DNA from: Branchiibius hedensis
Lineage (GTDB): Bacteria > Actinomycetota > Actinomycetes > Actinomycetales > Dermatophilaceae
Assembly (NCBI RefSeq): GCF_900108585.1
Contig: NZ_UESZ01000001.1
Span: 1,302,001 to 1,366,000 of the forward strand
Reading direction: 5' to 3'
DNA: 64,000 nucleotides
The notes under the pieces were generated by a model that was not told the DNA's origin, did not search any database, and worked only from the letters and a program-made list of their open reading frames with translations. The position numbers and the translations under genes are program-made. This document shows positions 34,011 through 46,747 of the stretch, piece by piece. Within the stretch, counting starts at the first letter, position 1; each line of letters begins with the position of its first letter.

Positions 34011-34440
34011 GCGGTTTCCTCCTGGGTGCGGCTGAGCGCGTCGAGATAGGCCGACCACGCCAGCAGAGCGCATTTGACCCGCGCGGGGTATTTGGCGACA
34101 CCGGCGAACGCGACCCCGTCGCCGATGAGTTCCTCATCGCCCGGATCCTGACCCCGCGAGGTCAACATCGCCTTCATCGCTTCGTACGTGGCCAGACTTT
34201 CGGTGATCGAATGGCCGATGACTTCTTCGGCGAGGACCGAGGCGGACGCCACCGAGATGGAGCAGCCGGTGGAGTCGTAGGACACGTCCTTGACCACGTC
34301 ACCATCGACGTCGACCCGCAGGGTGATCTCGTCACCGCACGTGGTGTTGATGTGGTGCACCTGGGCGTCGAACGGTTCCCGAAGCCCGGCGTGCTGCGGA
34401 TGCTTGTAGTGATCAAGGATCACTTCCTGGTACAGGTCCA

Positions 34441-34441
<1 letters not shown>
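34007..34441 (-). CDS. sufU: SufU iron-sulfur scaffold / sulfur acceptor
   Basis: Zinc-containing sulfur acceptor for SufS, 144 residues. Conserved sites: INTTCGDEI (first Cys), DSTGCSISVASASV (second Cys in the GCSIS motif) and RVKCALLAW (third Cys). The 18-residue insertion between the second and third Cys regions is typical of SufU rather than IscU. The ATG abuts the sufS stop. Confidence 0.94.
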
Positions 34442-36524
<2,083 letters not shown>

Positions 36525-36545
36525 GGTTCTTCCTTCTTCAGTGAT

Positions 36546-36884
36546 TCAGACGGGGACGCCGTTGACGGAGGTGGTGACGTCGACCAGCACGTCGCCCTCC
36601 TGCACCTTCACGGCGTAGACGGCGATGGGTTCGGTGGCCGGCAGGCTGGTGGGCTCACCGGTGTTCAGGTCGAAGGCGGAGCCGTGCAGCCAGCACTCGA
36701 TGGTGCAACCGTCGACTTCGCCCTCGGACAGCGAGACGTTCGCGTGCGAGCAGGTGTCGTCGACCGCGTGGACGTGGTCGTCCTCGTCGCGCACGATCGC
36801 AACGGGTCGGCCATCGATCTCCGCCAGCGCCGGCGCATTGCGGGTCAGCTCCGCCAGGGCGCAGACACGGACGAAGTCGCTCAT
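36546..36884 (-). CDS. Rieske-type ferredoxin of the suf operon
   Basis: Soluble Rieske [2Fe-2S] ferredoxin of 112 residues. The cluster ligands are CSHANVSL (Cys-X-His) and ECWLHGSAFD (Cys-X2-His). It resembles non-heme dioxygenase ferredoxins. It is translationally coupled between sufD (4-bp overlap) and sufC, a position usual in actinobacterial suf operons, suggesting electron supply to assembly or repair (inference). Confidence 0.92.
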   Translation of the reverse strand: MSDFVRVCALAELTRNAPALAEIDGRPVAIVRDEDDHVHAVDDTCSHANVSLSEGEVDGCTIECWLHGSAFDLNTGEPTSLPATEPIAVYAVKVQEGDVLVDVTTSVNGVPV

Positions 36885-38079
36885 GCTTCGGCCTTCGAGC
36901 CAGCCGCGAGCTCGCGGTCGATCGCCTCCATCAGCGGGTCGACGATCTCGGGGATACCGATCTTGGCCACGATGTCCGCGAAGAAGCCGCGCACGACCAG
37001 CCGACGCGCCGCGTCCTCGGGGATGCCGCGGGCCTGCAGGTAGAACAACTGCTCGTCGTCGAACCGGCCGGTGGACGACGCGTGGCCCGCGCCCTCGATC
37101 TCACCGGTCTCGATCTCCAGGTTCGGCACCGAATCGGCGCGGGCCCCATCGGTCAGCACCAGGTTGCGGTTCAGCTCGTAGGTCTCGATGCCCTCGGCCT
37201 CGGCGCGGATCAACACATCCCCCACCCAGACGGTGTGGGCCGAATCCCCTTGCAGCGCACCCTTGTACGTCACCAACGAGGTGCATCGCGGCGCGTTGTG
37301 GTCGACGAACGAGCGGTGCTCCAGGTGCTGCCCGGCGTCGGCGAAGTAGACGCCCAGCAGGGTCGCGTCGCCGCCCGGTCCGTCGTACGTGACGTTGGTG
37401 TTGAGCCGCACGATGGCGCCGCCCAGGGTGACCGCGATGTGCCGGTACGTCGCGTCGCGGCGCACGATCGCGTCGTACTGGCCGAGGTGGATCGCCTCGT
37501 CCTGCCACTCGGCGGTCGTCACCAGGGTCAGGTTCGCGCCGTCCTGCACCTCGACGGTCAGCACCTCGCTGTAGTCGGCGATGCCGTGGTGGCTGAGCAC
37601 CACTGTGGCGTGCGCGTGCTTGCCGACGCGGACCAGCAGGTGACCGTGCACGGTCTTGCGCTCGGCACCGGTCAGGTCGATGCGCACCGGCTCGGTCAGT
37701 TCCGCTTCGGCGGCAATGTCCAGCACCGCGACGCCACCGGAGTGCGCCGCCGCGACCGCGGCGGCCCGGTCGGCCGGGATCGCTAGGCCGAGGTCGCGCC
37801 ACTCCTGCACCGAGATGGTGCTCAGGGTCGCGCCCAGCGGGAGCTCCTGCGACCAGGTGAGGCACTCGCCGGTGGCCTCGTCCCGAAACAGCGGACCGAG
37901 ACGGTCGACCGGGGTGAAGCGCCACTCCTCCTCGCGACCGTTCGGGATCGCGAAGTCGGCGACGTCGAACGAGGTCTTGCGCTCGGCGCGGGACTGGTCG
38001 GGGATGACCGCGCCGCTGGCCTGAGCGGACGGGTCGACGTGAGTTTTCGAGGTGCTCTTCTCGGGCGTCAGCAACGACA

Positions 38080-38080
<1 letters not shown>
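36881..38080 (-). CDS. sufD: SufD scaffold subunit
   Basis: Protein of 399 residues, the SufB paralogue in the SufBCD Fe-S scaffold. The N-terminal REEEWRFTPVDRL and the parallel beta-helix core (for example LGVYFADAGQHLEHRSFVDHN) are family traits. GHASSTGRFDDEQLFYLQ contains the conserved His used at the SufB-SufD interface. Start and sufB stop overlap by one base. Confidence 0.95.
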
Positions 38081-39494
<1,414 letters not shown>

Positions 39495-39498
<4 letters not shown>

Positions 39499-40184
39499 GA
39501 TTCGTCCCTTCCGGTGGTGGAGTGAGGGTGCTGACCACTGCCTGATTGAGCAGGTGTCGGCACGAAGGTCGTGCACACGTGGTCTCCGTGTGCCAGCGAA
39601 GCCAGTCTCTGTACGTGAACACCGAGCACCTGCGAGAACATTTCCGTTTCCGCTTCGCACAAGGCAGGGAACTGCTCGGCCACGTGCTGCACCGGGCAAT
39701 GCCCCTGACACAACTGCACGCCCGCACCCAACGGGCGGGTGGACGTGGCGAAGCCCTTGCCGTTGAGCGCCGTCGCCAGCGCTTCGGTGCGCTCAGCCAC
39801 CGTGCCCGCGTCCGGCAGATCGAGGCTGTCGGCGATCACGGCTGCCCGTCGCCGGGCGTAGGCCTGCACGGCCTCGTCGCCGCCCTGTTCGGCCAGGAAG
39901 GCCAGCAGGTCGGCCGCGAGGTCGTCGTAGTCCGATCGCAGCCGCGAGTGCCCGGCATCCGTGACGACATAAGCCCGGGCCGGTCGACCCCGGCGACGTT
40001 CGCCGTGCTGCTCACGGTGGGTATCGCGCTCGGACAACTGCCCCTCGGCCACCAGTGCATCGAGATGCCGCCGGATCGCCGTGGGTGTCACCTCGAGCAG
40101 TTCGGCGAGTTCGCCAGCGGTGATCGGGCCCTGCTCCGAGACGGTACGAAGCACCCGCTGGCGGGTGCCCGTCTCGATATTCAC
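39495..40184 (-). CDS. sufR: SufR-type Fe-S-sensing repressor of the suf operon
   Basis: DNA-binding regulator of 229 residues. The N-terminal winged helix-turn-helix ([20 protein letters not shown]) precedes a dimerisation region. The Cys cluster [19 protein letters not shown], plus a later Cys (GDHVC), would hold the [4Fe-4S] sensor. It is the first gene of sufR-B-D-Rieske-C-S-U-T and overlaps sufB by 4 bp. A palindrome that looks like its own operator covers the GTG start codon, so autorepression is likely. Confidence 0.9.
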
Positions 40185-40195
40185 AACATGAGTGT
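40181..40195 (-). promoter_or_regulatory. Putative SufR operator overlapping the sufR start
   Basis: Minus strand reads ACACT-CATGT-TGTGA, the inverted repeat ACACT-N5-TGTGA that I recall being reported for mycobacterial SufR. It overlaps the GTG at 40184 and any leaderless -10 (TAACAC/AACACT). A further AACACT half-site lies on the plus strand at 40211-40216, making AGTGTT-N14-AACACT with the first. Confidence 0.6.
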
Positions 40196-40241
40196 TACCT
40201 AATTACCCGGAACACTTCTAGGCAGGCCAGCCTTACCTGTG

Positions 40242-41369
40242 CTAGAGGCGACAGCCGAGCAGTCCGCGGGACTGCTTGGCCGTCAGGTTGGTCAGCGCAG
40301 CCGCCCGGACCGTGGCCCGGAACGCGGCGTTCGTCGTCGCCCGTCGATAGACCGCCTGCCACATGGCTGGCAACGTCGACGGAGCAGCGGACACCAGGAG
40401 CATCGTGTCGCCGGCGGCGATGGCCTTGCTTGCCCGGACTCCGGGCGGGTAGATCGATGGCGCCCTGGCGGCGCTGACGTCATCGGTGATGATCGGGCCG
40501 GCGAACCGTAACTGCCCGCGCAACCAGCCGATGATGCGACTGGAGAAGACCGCGGGGTTGCTGTTATCGATCCGGCTGTACCGCGCCGACGACATCATCA
40601 CGAACGGTGCGCCGGCCCGGATCGCTGCGACGAACGACCTGACGTACGGCGAGCGGACCGTGATGTTGGCATCGACCACGTTGGCGGTGGTGTCCGTGTT
40701 CGCCGACACCAGGCCGAGGCCGGGGAAGTGTTTCACCGAGACCGCGACGCCCGACTGCAGTTGGCCCTTGGTGAAGGCCACTGCCCCCTTTGTCGTCGTC
40801 GCTGAGGTGTGACCGAACTCACGCTGGAAACTGCCGATCGGCGGGTTCCAGCGGCCCACCGGAACCGTGTCAGCGACCGGGGCGAGGTTCATGTTCACCC
40901 CCGCAGCCCGCAACTGGCTCCCCCACCGCGCCGCCCTCGCCTGGATCGTCGCCGCCGACCAGCCACCCTGGGCGAGGGCAGGTGGCATCCGATCGAAACC
41001 CGACCCCTGCAACACCTGCACGTATCCGCCCTCCTGGTCGGTGGCGATGAACAGCCGCACGCCCGCGGTCGAGGTGCCCGTCAGCGCTTGCAACGACCGG
41101 TTGACACCGGCCACCGAGCCCAGGGCTGCGTGCGAGCGCCCGGTCAGCATCACGTTGCTCACGTGGTAGGTGGCGACCTGCCGGCGGGTCGTCGCACTCA
41201 CCGACCCGACCCGATTGCCGACCATGAACAGTTGACCGACCTGCTGGGCCAGGGTCAGCCGGGACACCACGGTGGCCGCCGAACAACCTGCCGCGTGCGC
41301 CGTTGCGGGCAGCGCAATCGTCGGCGCCGTCATCGTCAGTGTGCCCATCGCCGCGATCAAAAGTCGCAT
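40242..41369 (-). CDS. Secreted glycoside hydrolase family 3 protein
   Basis: NagZ-like GH3 N-terminal-domain protein, 375 residues, with a Sec signal peptide (MRLLIAAMGTLTM... cleaved near ATAHAAG). Conserved GH3 segments: IATDQEGG, VNMNLAPVADT, VSVKHFPGLG and the nucleophile motif IITDDVSA. The Asp-Ser-His dyad that supplies the acid/base in classical NagZ reads NTDTTA here. The gene is a tandem duplicate of its upstream neighbour, overlapping it by 13 bp. A role in cell-wall muropeptide or glycan turnover is inferred. Confidence 0.85.
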   Translation of the reverse strand: MRLLIAAMGTLTMTAPTIALPATAHAAGCSAATVVSRLTLAQQVGQLFMVGNRVGSVSATTRRQVATYHVSNVMLTGRSHAALGSVAGVNRSLQALTGTSTAGVRLFIATDQEGGYVQVLQGSGFDRMPPALAQGGWSAATIQARAARWGSQLRAAGVNMNLAPVADTVPVGRWNPPIGSFQREFGHTSATTTKGAVAFTKGQLQSGVAVSVKHFPGLGLVSANTDTTANVVDANITVRSPYVRSFVAAIRAGAPFVMMSSARYSRIDNSNPAVFSSRIIGWLRGQLRFAGPIITDDVSAARAPSIYPPGVRASKAIAAGDTMLLVSAAPSTLPAMWQAVYRRATTNAAFRATVRAAALTNLTAKQSRGLLGCRL

Positions 41370-42643
41370 GTGACCAAACCCATCCGTTGTTTGGCCGCGA
41401 TCACCCGGGTCGCGGCCTGGCTGAGCTGTTCGCGGAACCCGGTGTCGGAGGTGGCGCGGTCGTGCACCGCCTGCCACATCTTCGGCAGCACCTGCGGCTG
41501 CGCCGACAGCAGCAGCAGGTCGCTGCCGGCGGCGATCGCCGTGACCGCTCGCTGCCCGGCAGGCAGCACCTGTGGTGCTTTGGCGCCGCTGAGGTCATCG
41601 GTGATGACCGCTCCGGAGAAGCCGAGGCCCTGGCGCAGCCAGGTCAGAACGGTCGGAGAGAACACCGCCAGATGGTCGGGGTCGATCTTCTGGTACGTCG
41701 CGGAGGACACCATCACGAACGGCACCCCGGCGTCGATCACCTGCCGGAACGCCTGGATCGACGGCGAGTTCCTGGTCGTGACGGAGTCGACGACCCGCGC
41801 GGAGAAGTCCGTGTTGGTGGTCACCGAACCCAGCCCGGGGAAGTGCTTGACACTAACGGCGACGCCCTGGGCCAGCTGACCCCTGGCGAACGCGGCCGCT
41901 CCTTGTCCCGCCGCCTGCGGGGTGTGGCCGAACTCCCGACGGAGATCGCCGACCGGCGGGTTGTTGGCCCCGGCTGCCGCGGTATCGGCGACCGGCGCGA
42001 GGTTCATGTTCACCCCAGCCGCTTTCAACTGCCGCGCCCACGCCCCGGCGCGCCCGATCAGCCGTGCTGGGCTCCAGCCACCTTGCACCAGCGCCGACGG
42101 CATCCGATCGAAGCCCGGGCCCTTGAGCACCTGGACGTTGCCACCCTCCTGGTCCGTGGCGATGAACGGCCGGATTCCAGAGACCGTCGTCAGCCGCCCC
42201 AGGTCGGAGGTGAGATCCGCGATCTGGCCGACGGACGCCGTACTGCGCCCGGTCAGCATCACGTTGCCCACGTGATGGCGCGTCGCCCACCCCGACAGTT
42301 GGTGACTCACGGACCCCACGGGATTGCCCACCATGAAGATCTGGCCGACCTGCTCGTCCAGACCGAGGTGCGCGACGACCTCCGCCGGCGTGCAGCCCCC
42401 CGCGGAGGAAGAACTGGAGGATGGCGTGCTCGATGTCGACGCACTCGATGTCGACGCACTCGGTGTCGGCGTGCTCGACGACGACTTGCTGGGCGTCGAC
42501 CCGGTGCTGGTGGGCTGCTCCGACACCGACGAGGGCGTCGTTGGGGCCGCATCCGACGCCTGCGGGATGGCCACCGGCGAGCTACACGCGGCGAGGGTCA
42601 CCACACCCCCAGCGATCGTCACCATCCGCGCGCGCCTGGTCAC
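41357..42643 (-). CDS. Lipoprotein glycoside hydrolase family 3 protein (LpqI-like)
   Basis: Protein of 428 residues with a lipoprotein signal (VVTLAACSS) and a Ser/Thr-rich linker of about 60 residues before the GH3 domain. Motifs match the downstream paralogue: IATDQEGG, VNMNLAPVADT, SVKHFPGLG and the nucleophile-region VITDDLSGA. The acid/base site reads NTDFSA instead of DSH. The pair gives one membrane-tethered and one released enzyme. The GTG at 42643 has TAGGGT 6 bp upstream. LpqI-type N-acetylglucosaminidase activity is the nearest known function. Confidence 0.86.
   Translation of the reverse strand: MTRRARMVTIAGGVVTLAACSSPVAIPQASDAAPTTPSSVSEQPTSTGSTPSKSSSSTPTPSASTSSASTSSTPSSSSSSAGGCTPAEVVAHLGLDEQVGQIFMVGNPVGSVSHQLSGWATRHHVGNVMLTGRSTASVGQIADLTSDLGRLTTVSGIRPFIATDQEGGNVQVLKGPGFDRMPSALVQGGWSPARLIGRAGAWARQLKAAGVNMNLAPVADTAAAGANNPPVGDLRREFGHTPQAAGQGAAAFARGQLAQGVAVSVKHFPGLGSVTTNTDFSARVVDSVTTRNSPSIQAFRQVIDAGVPFVMVSSATYQKIDPDHLAVFSPTVLTWLRQGLGFSGAVITDDLSGAKAPQVLPAGQRAVTAIAAGSDLLLLSAQPQVLPKMWQAVHDRATSDTGFREQLSQAATRVIAAKQRMGLVTCDF
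42426..42485 (-). repeat. Four 15-bp tandem repeats in a Ser/Thr linker
   Basis: Units at 42426-42440, 42441-42455, 42456-42470 and 42471-42485; units 1 and 2 differ by two bases, unit 3 by a few more. They encode the Ser-Ala-Ser-Thr-Ser-like spacer of the GH3 lipoprotein. Confidence 0.7.
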
Positions 42644-42649
42644 GGACCG

Positions 42650-42655
42650 ACCCTA
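42650..42655 (-). promoter_or_regulatory. Putative -10 of the tandem GH3 genes (leaderless)
   Basis: TAGGGT on the minus strand, 6 bp before the GTG at 42643. Confidence 0.45.
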
Positions 42656-42679
42656 ACCGAGGCACCTGACCCGCTCGCC

Positions 42680-42685
42680 TAGAAT
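42680..42685 (+). promoter_or_regulatory. Putative -10 of the ABC exporter-ctaA operon
   Basis: TAGAAT ends 8 bp before the GTG at 42694, divergent from the GH3 promoter. Confidence 0.5.
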
Positions 42686-42693
42686 CGAGCCTT

Positions 42694-43410
42694 GTGACGT
42701 CCGCAGCAGTTGAGATCCGCGACGTCGTGCATTCGTACGGAACCACCCGCGCGTTGGACGGCCTGACCTGGTCGGCCCACGCCGGCCGGGTCACCTGTGT
42801 GCTCGGCCCCAACGGGGCCGGGAAAACCAGCATCATCGAGATGGCCGAAGGTTTGCGGCGACCCGACTCCGGGTCGATCCGGGTGCTCGGGGTCGACCCG
42901 TGGGGCGCTGACGCGAGCCACCGGGCCCAGGTCGGCGTGATGTTGCAGGACGGTGGACTGCCCGGCAGCGTCGCGGCCGGCCGCTTCCTCACCCACCTCA
43001 CCCGGCTCTACCCCGACACCGGCCGACTACCGCAGCTGCGCGACCGGCTGGGGTTGGCCGAGTTCGAGAAGACCGCGGTACGACGCCTGTCCGGTGGGCA
43101 GCGCCAACGGGTTGCGCTCGCGGCGGCCCTGCTCCCCCGACCGGCCGTGGCCTTCCTCGACGAGCCGAGCGCCGGTCTGGATCCGCACGCCCGGCTGGAC
43201 GTCTGGGACCTGGTGCGCGAAGAACGCGACCGCGGCTGCGCGGTCCTGGTGACAACCCACTCCTTCGAGGAAGCCGAGCAGTTGGCCGACGACATCGTGA
43301 TCATGGCTGCGGGGCGGGTCGTGGCTGCCGGCACTCCGGCGACCGTCTCGGCGGGATCCTCCCTGGCCGACACCTACTTCGACCTGACCCGGCCGGTGCA
43401 CCACCGATGA
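42694..43410 (+). CDS. ABC transporter ATP-binding protein
   Basis: ATPase of 238 residues of the DrrA/CcmA-like exporter class. Walker A GPNGAGKTS, signature LSGGQRQRVALAAAL, Walker B VAFLDEPSAGLD and switch His VTTHSFEEAEQLA. The stop overlaps the permease ATG by 4 bp. Orthologous gene pairs sit beside ctaA and sufR in mycobacteria and relatives. A role linked to heme or oxidase maturation is possible but unproven. Confidence 0.92.
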   Translation: MTSAAVEIRDVVHSYGTTRALDGLTWSAHAGRVTCVLGPNGAGKTSIIEMAEGLRRPDSGSIRVLGVDPWGADASHRAQVGVMLQDGGLPGSVAAGRFLTHLTRLYPDTGRLPQLRDRLGLAEFEKTAVRRLSGGQRQRVALAAALLPRPAVAFLDEPSAGLDPHARLDVWDLVREERDRGCAVLVTTHSFEEAEQLADDIVIMAAGRVVAAGTPATVSAGSSLADTYFDLTRPVHHR

Positions 43411-44171
43411 CGACCACGACCGTGACCTCGGGCCTGCCCTCCCCCGCTGCCCGCGTCCGTGCCCAGGGGATCTACGAGGCGCAGACCCTGCTGCGCAACG
43501 GCGAACAACTCCTGGTGTCCGTCGTGCTGCCGGTGATGGCGCTCATCGGCCTCGCCGTCTCCACCATCCCCTCGCTCGGACCGGGCCGACGCATCGATGT
43601 CGCCGTGCCGGGCGTCCTGGCGCTCGCCGTGGTCTCCACCGCCTTCACCGGGCAGGCGATCGCCACTGGCTTCGATCGTCGGTACGGCGTGTTGCGGCTA
43701 CTCGGCGCCAGCCCCCTCGGTAGGGGCGGGCTGCTGGCCGGCAAAGCACTCGCCGTACTCACCGTCGTGGCGATCCAGACCGTCGTGCTGTCCGCGATCG
43801 GGATCGGGTTCGGCTGGCGACCGCACCTGCCCGGGATCCTGGCCGGTGTCCTGCTGCTCATCCTGGGCACCTGGACCTGGGTGGCCCTCGCTCTCCTGCT
43901 GGCGGGCACCTTGCGCGCAGAGGGCGTTCTGGCGGTGGCCAACCTGATCTGGATCCTGCTGGCGGCCGGCGGGGGCCTGCTGATCCCGACCGCTCGGCTC
44001 GGCGGCCTCGGCGAGGTCGTCCGGTACCTGCCGTCGGGTGCCCTCGGCGACGGGCTGCGCGCCGCGCTGCAAGGTCACGACACCTCGCTGGTGATCCCCA
44101 TCCTGGTCCTGGTCGTGTGGGGCGCAGCGGCCACGGCGCTCACCGCTCGGTTCTTCCGGTGGAGCGACTGA
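43407..44171 (+). CDS. ABC-2 type transporter permease
   Basis: Membrane protein of 254 residues with six predicted helices. After a short cytoplasmic start come LLVSVVLPVMALIGLAVSTI, then segments around VLALAVVSTAFTGQAIATGF and LLLILGTWTWVALALLLAGT. FDRRYGVLRLLGASPLGRGG is the typical coupling loop of ABC-2 permeases. It pairs with the preceding ATPase and overlaps ctaA by one base. Confidence 0.9.
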   Translation: MTTTTVTSGLPSPAARVRAQGIYEAQTLLRNGEQLLVSVVLPVMALIGLAVSTIPSLGPGRRIDVAVPGVLALAVVSTAFTGQAIATGFDRRYGVLRLLGASPLGRGGLLAGKALAVLTVVAIQTVVLSAIGIGFGWRPHLPGILAGVLLLILGTWTWVALALLLAGTLRAEGVLAVANLIWILLAAGGGLLIPTARLGGLGEVVRYLPSGALGDGLRAALQGHDTSLVIPILVLVVWGAAATALTARFFRWSD

Positions 44172-45091
44172 TGGGCACGTTGCTTCCGGTGCTGCCGCGA
44201 GCCGTGCCGACGCACCGCGTGTTGCGCTTCCTGGTCTGGCTCAACCTGGTCGTCGAAGTGCTCATCGTTTGCACCGGCGGGCTCGTCCGGCTCACCGGCA
44301 GCGGTCTGGGCTGCCCGACCTGGCCGCAGTGCGTGCCGGGTTCCTACGTACCGGTGGCGCACCAGGAGCAGTCCTGGCACAAGTACATCGAATTCGGTAA
44401 CCGCACGTTGACCAGCGTGGTCAGTGTCGTGGCGATCGCGCTGCTCGTCGCGATCTGGCTGTGGGCCCGCGACCGCAAGGGGCTGCTGTTGCCGGTCGGC
44501 TTGATCATCCTGGGCATCGCGATCCAGGCGGTCGTCGGCGGTATCAGCGTCCACCTCAAGCTGAACCCGGCGATCGTCGCGATCCACTTCCTGACCTCGA
44601 TGCTGCTCGTCTGCGGCTCGGCGTGGCTGGTCTGGCGTGAACGCGAAGGTGACGCACCGCGAACGTGGCTGGTGCGCAAGGAGATCCGCTGGCTCGCGGT
44701 CGCAGCCTCGGTGATGACCGTGATCGTCCTGGTGCTGGGCACCATGGTCACCGGGTCCGGTCCGCACTCCGGCGACGCCTCGCAGCCTGCCCGGTTGGAC
44801 ATCGATCCGCGCACGACCTCCTGGCTGCACGCCGATGCCGTGATGTTGCTCCTGGGTCTGGTGCTCGCCGTACTCATCGCGGTTCGCCTGACCGCCAAGG
44901 ACTCCCAGCCGTGGCGTAACTGGCTCTGGGTCCTGCTCGTGATCCTGGCGCAGGGTGTGCTGGGCTACACCCAGTACTTCCTCGGGGTGCCTGCACCGCT
45001 GGTCCTGCTGCACATGCTCGGAGCCAGCCTGCTGGTGGTCTTCGTCACCTGGGCGATGCTCAGCCTGCGCGAGCGACCGCACGACCACTGA
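44171..45091 (+). CDS. ctaA: Heme A synthase (COX15/CtaA)
   Basis: Eight-helix membrane enzyme (306 residues) that oxidises the heme O methyl group to make heme A. The TGGLVRLTGSGLGCPTWPQC block includes the external Cys pair; heme-ligand His residues lie in SWHKYIEFGNR, AIHFLTSM, SWLHADAVM and LLHMLGAS. The ATG at 44171 shares a base with the permease stop. It works after CtaB, encoded nearby on the other strand. Confidence 0.94.
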   Translation: MGTLLPVLPRAVPTHRVLRFLVWLNLVVEVLIVCTGGLVRLTGSGLGCPTWPQCVPGSYVPVAHQEQSWHKYIEFGNRTLTSVVSVVAIALLVAIWLWARDRKGLLLPVGLIILGIAIQAVVGGISVHLKLNPAIVAIHFLTSMLLVCGSAWLVWREREGDAPRTWLVRKEIRWLAVAASVMTVIVLVLGTMVTGSGPHSGDASQPARLDIDPRTTSWLHADAVMLLLGLVLAVLIAVRLTAKDSQPWRNWLWVLLVILAQGVLGYTQYFLGVPAPLVLLHMLGASLLVVFVTWAMLSLRERPHDH

Positions 45092-45159
45092 CGAATGTCA
45101 CCTGCGGCACAGGACACCTGGTCCTGTCATCTGCTGGTGGGGTCGGACAGACTGTTGCC

Positions 45160-45537
45160 ATGACCGATCGCACCCTGCACCTGAACGGCACCATGGGCAG
45201 CACCAAACGCTCCGGACTGTGGCAGGTGCCGCGCTACGTGTCGATCAAACGCCGCCTCGGGTCGGTCGAACTCGACTTCACACAGGCCGAATTCGTCGAC
45301 GAAACGGTCGACATCCTGGTCGATCTGATCGGCGGCTCGCTGGAGATCCGGGTACCGGCCGACGTCTGGGTGGAGAGCAGCATCACGACCAACCTGGGCA
45401 GCTACGAGGACCACCGCAAGGGCAATCCCGACGACCCGCGGATCATCATGCGGCTCACCGGATCGACGACCGCCGGATCGGTGGAGGTACGCGGACCGAA
45501 GAAGCCGATCTGGCCGTTGCGCTCGAAGCAGGCCTGA
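45160..45537 (+). CDS. Small beta-rich protein of unknown function
   Basis: Protein of 125 residues without signal or membrane segment. The pattern RRLGSVELDFTQAEF... then GGSLEIRVPADVWVE and RIIMRLTGSTTAGSVEVR looks like the beta-helical C-terminal domain of LiaF/DUF1707-type cell-envelope stress proteins (fold-level similarity only). It stands alone between ctaA and the convergent ctaB. The 68-bp gap before it holds a weak CAGACT 6 bp from the ATG. Confidence 0.65.
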   Translation: MTDRTLHLNGTMGSTKRSGLWQVPRYVSIKRRLGSVELDFTQAEFVDETVDILVDLIGGSLEIRVPADVWVESSITTNLGSYEDHRKGNPDDPRIIMRLTGSTTAGSVEVRGPKKPIWPLRSKQA

Positions 45538-45558
45538 CGAGGCCAGGGCCACCGCGGG

Positions 45559-46551
45559 TCAGTGCCAGGGCGTCAGGTGCAGCAGCGGGTCGATCGCCAC
45601 GCCGAGGAAGACCAGGGTCAGATAGCTGATCGAGAAGTGGAACAGCCGCATCGGTTTCAGCACCGAGTACGGCGCCCCAGCCTTGGCGCGCGCCAGCAGC
45701 AGGTGTGACTCGCGCAAGAAGACCGCCCCGGAGGCAACGGCCACCACGGTGTAGATCAGGCCCATGTCGCCCACCGGGATCAGCACCAAGGTGGTGATCA
45801 CCGTCGCCCAGGCGTAGGCGACGATCTTGCGGCCGACCGCTACGTCCTCGGCGACGACCGGCAACATCGGCACACCCGCTGCGGCGTAGTCGTCCTTGAA
45901 CCGCATCGACAGCGGCCAGTAGTGCGGTGGCGTCCAGAAGAACACCACCAGGAAGAGCACGACGGGGGTCCAATCCAGGCTGTTACGAACGGCCGCCCAC
46001 CCGATCAGCACCGGCATGCACCCCGCCACGCCGCCCCAGACGATGTTCTGCGCGGTACGGCGCTTGAGCAGCATCGTGTAGAAGCCGACGTAGAGCACGA
46101 TCGCCGCGAACGACAAGGCGGCGGACAGCCAGTTGACCAACAACCCGAGCCACAACACCGAGATCGCGCCGAGGGTCGTCGCGAAGACCAGTGCAGAGCC
46201 TGGTCGGATCGCGCCGGTGGCCAGCGGGCGGTTCTGCGTCCGGTGCATCTTGGCGTCGATGTCGCGATCCAGATAGCAGTTGAAGGCGTTCGCCGAGCCG
46301 GCCGACAACGTGCCACCGACGAGGGTCGCGAGGATCAGCCAGACCGACGGCACACCGCGGTCGGCCAGGAACATCACGGGGAACGTCGTCACCAGCAGCA
46401 GCTCGATGATCCGCGGCTTGGTCAACGCCACGTAGTCCCGCACGACCGTGCGCCAAGTGCGCAGACCGGTGTCCGGAGTGTCAGCCTCGCCACCGATCGG
46501 ATCCACCGCTGCCGTCTCCTCGGCACCGGAGTGCGGGCGGATCGCGGTCAC
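45559..46551 (-). CDS. ctaB: Protoheme IX farnesyltransferase (heme O synthase)
   Basis: UbiA-family prenyltransferase, 330 residues, with about nine membrane helices; adds farnesyl to heme B to form heme O. The first Asp-rich motif is [18 protein letters not shown] and the second region is [17 protein letters not shown]. The GTG at 46551 follows AAGGAC; an ATG 21 codons upstream is possible but its extra residues are Arg-rich and unsupported. Confidence 0.93.
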   Translation of the reverse strand: MTAIRPHSGAEETAAVDPIGGEADTPDTGLRTWRTVVRDYVALTKPRIIELLLVTTFPVMFLADRGVPSVWLILATLVGGTLSAGSANAFNCYLDRDIDAKMHRTQNRPLATGAIRPGSALVFATTLGAISVLWLGLLVNWLSAALSFAAIVLYVGFYTMLLKRRTAQNIVWGGVAGCMPVLIGWAAVRNSLDWTPVVLFLVVFFWTPPHYWPLSMRFKDDYAAAGVPMLPVVAEDVAVGRKIVAYAWATVITTLVLIPVGDMGLIYTVVAVASGAVFLRESHLLLARAKAGAPYSVLKPMRLFHFSISYLTLVFLGVAIDPLLHLTPWH

Positions 46552-46747
46552 GATGTCCTTGTCATGGAAGCGGCGCGGGGCGGCCGGTGGTCGAGGAAGA
46601 GAACGCGCTCGCAAGCGCTTTTCCCATCCTAGCCTCCCGCGTCGTGACCCTCATCGGGGCGACGCGACCTCGGCAGTTCGCCGCGGCAGGACTAGGCTCG
46701 AGGGGAACGGTTATGCGGCCTACGTCCCGCCGAAGGAGTCTCCACCA

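Noticed and set aside
42426-42485. Short repeats as a CRISPR array
   Set aside because: The units are contiguous 15-mers in frame inside a coding sequence, with no spacers and no cas genes nearby.
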